Source: an uncultured Bacteroidales bacterium (lineage in GTDB: Bacteria > Bacteroidota > Bacteroidia > Bacteroidales > Paludibacteraceae). From it: a stretch of 64,000 nt of DNA. The notes under the pieces are model-generated. The model had not been told where the DNA came from. It saw only the letters and a list, made by a program, of their open reading frames with translations, and searched no databases. Below are positions 63,845 through 64,000 of this stretch, piece after piece. Positions within the stretch are counted from its first letter, which is position 1, and every line of letters begins with the position of its first letter. The translations under genes and the position numbers were made by a program. The stretch covers positions 1 to 64,000 of the forward strand of contig CALAUA010000013.1 of the NCBI GenBank assembly GCA_937891975.1. Direction: 5' to 3'.

Positions 63845-64000
63845 ATGAAGAAATTCTTTTTTGCAGCTCTTGCTGTAGCAACCGTAGCTTTGGTAGGTTG
63901 CGATCAAAAAACAGGAAACAATCCTGATGATCCAAACAATGGTGGTGATACTACTGTAGTTCTTCCTCCTGCTGGTGATCAACCAGAAGTAGAGGCTACT
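63845..64000 (+). CDS. Lipoprotein, start only (SusE-like position)
   Basis: A 52-codon fragment is cut by the window edge. It starts MKKFFFAALAVATVALVGC with a lipobox (LVGC, Cys19), followed by an Asn/Asp/Pro/Gly-rich linker. The place after susD is where SusE/SusF-type surface glycan-binding lipoproteins usually lie. The domain itself is outside the window. Confidence 0.7.
   Translation, partial: MKKFFFAALAVATVALVGCDQKTGNNPDDPNNGGDTTVVLPPAGDQPEVEAT

Overview
The window looks like chromosome from a member of the Bacteroidales (phylum Bacteroidota). Four things point there: promoters of the TTG/TTTG-N20-TAnnTTTG type used by the Bacteroidota primary sigma factor; a SusC/SusD pair; Omp28-like and DUF6029-like envelope proteins; and a set of exported proteins ending in a short tail (NGQLLILRxGKxYNVxG type) that resembles type IX secretion sorting signals. 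The genus cannot be fixed from the sequence alone. No insertion sequence, phage, plasmid or CRISPR locus was seen. Most genes are long, intact and tightly packed.

Layout. 1-400: a promoter firing leftwards out of the window, tRNA-Pro(UGG) and a bidirectional terminator. 391-4395: dnaE, leftward. 4720-9180, rightward: cdd, an LptF/LptG-type permease, ribBA, and an exported Trp/Tyr/His-rich protein. 17138-9184, leftward: ettA, hemW, a class A penicillin-binding protein, a TPR protein and a degenerate TraB/GumN protein. 17508-27384, rightward: four large exported proteins with the C-terminal tail. 41851-27519, leftward: prfB, a secreted C1-family peptidase, pheT, a 37-codon coupled ORF, purN, tex, and a six-gene envelope/thiol cluster (two Omp28-like proteins, an Omp28-like lipoprotein, a TlpA-type thioredoxin, a DUF6029-like outer-membrane protein and a small tailed protein). 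57006-41995, leftward: recQ, rimO, an HU protein, an HU-transmembrane-LysM fusion, uvrA, an ABC-F ATPase, a deacetylase-like protein, two glycosyltransferases, a YhaM-like protein and an acyltransferase, closed by a terminator at about 41945. From 57535 to the right edge, rightward: an MFS sugar transporter, susC, susD and the start of a lipoprotein, which is the beginning of a polysaccharide utilisation locus.

The most unusual content is repetitive DNA that ordinary gene annotation would miss. (1) Five intergenic arrays have different unit sequences but the same 11-bp unit length. (2) At least a dozen short arrays have a 7-bp unit and mostly lie inside genes. Four form the hydrophobic part of signal peptides, and one supplies the stop codon of one gene next to the TTG start of the next. 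(3) Small GC-rich palindromic modules sit in frame inside dnaE, an abcF gene, uvrA and rimO, with one intergenic copy. (4) A different GGGAGG palindrome flanks recQ on both sides. Ten promoters share exactly the same 20-nt spacer, and several share an extended TTTGCACAT + T-tract form. Function and mechanism for the repeats are inference; the periodicities are directly readable.
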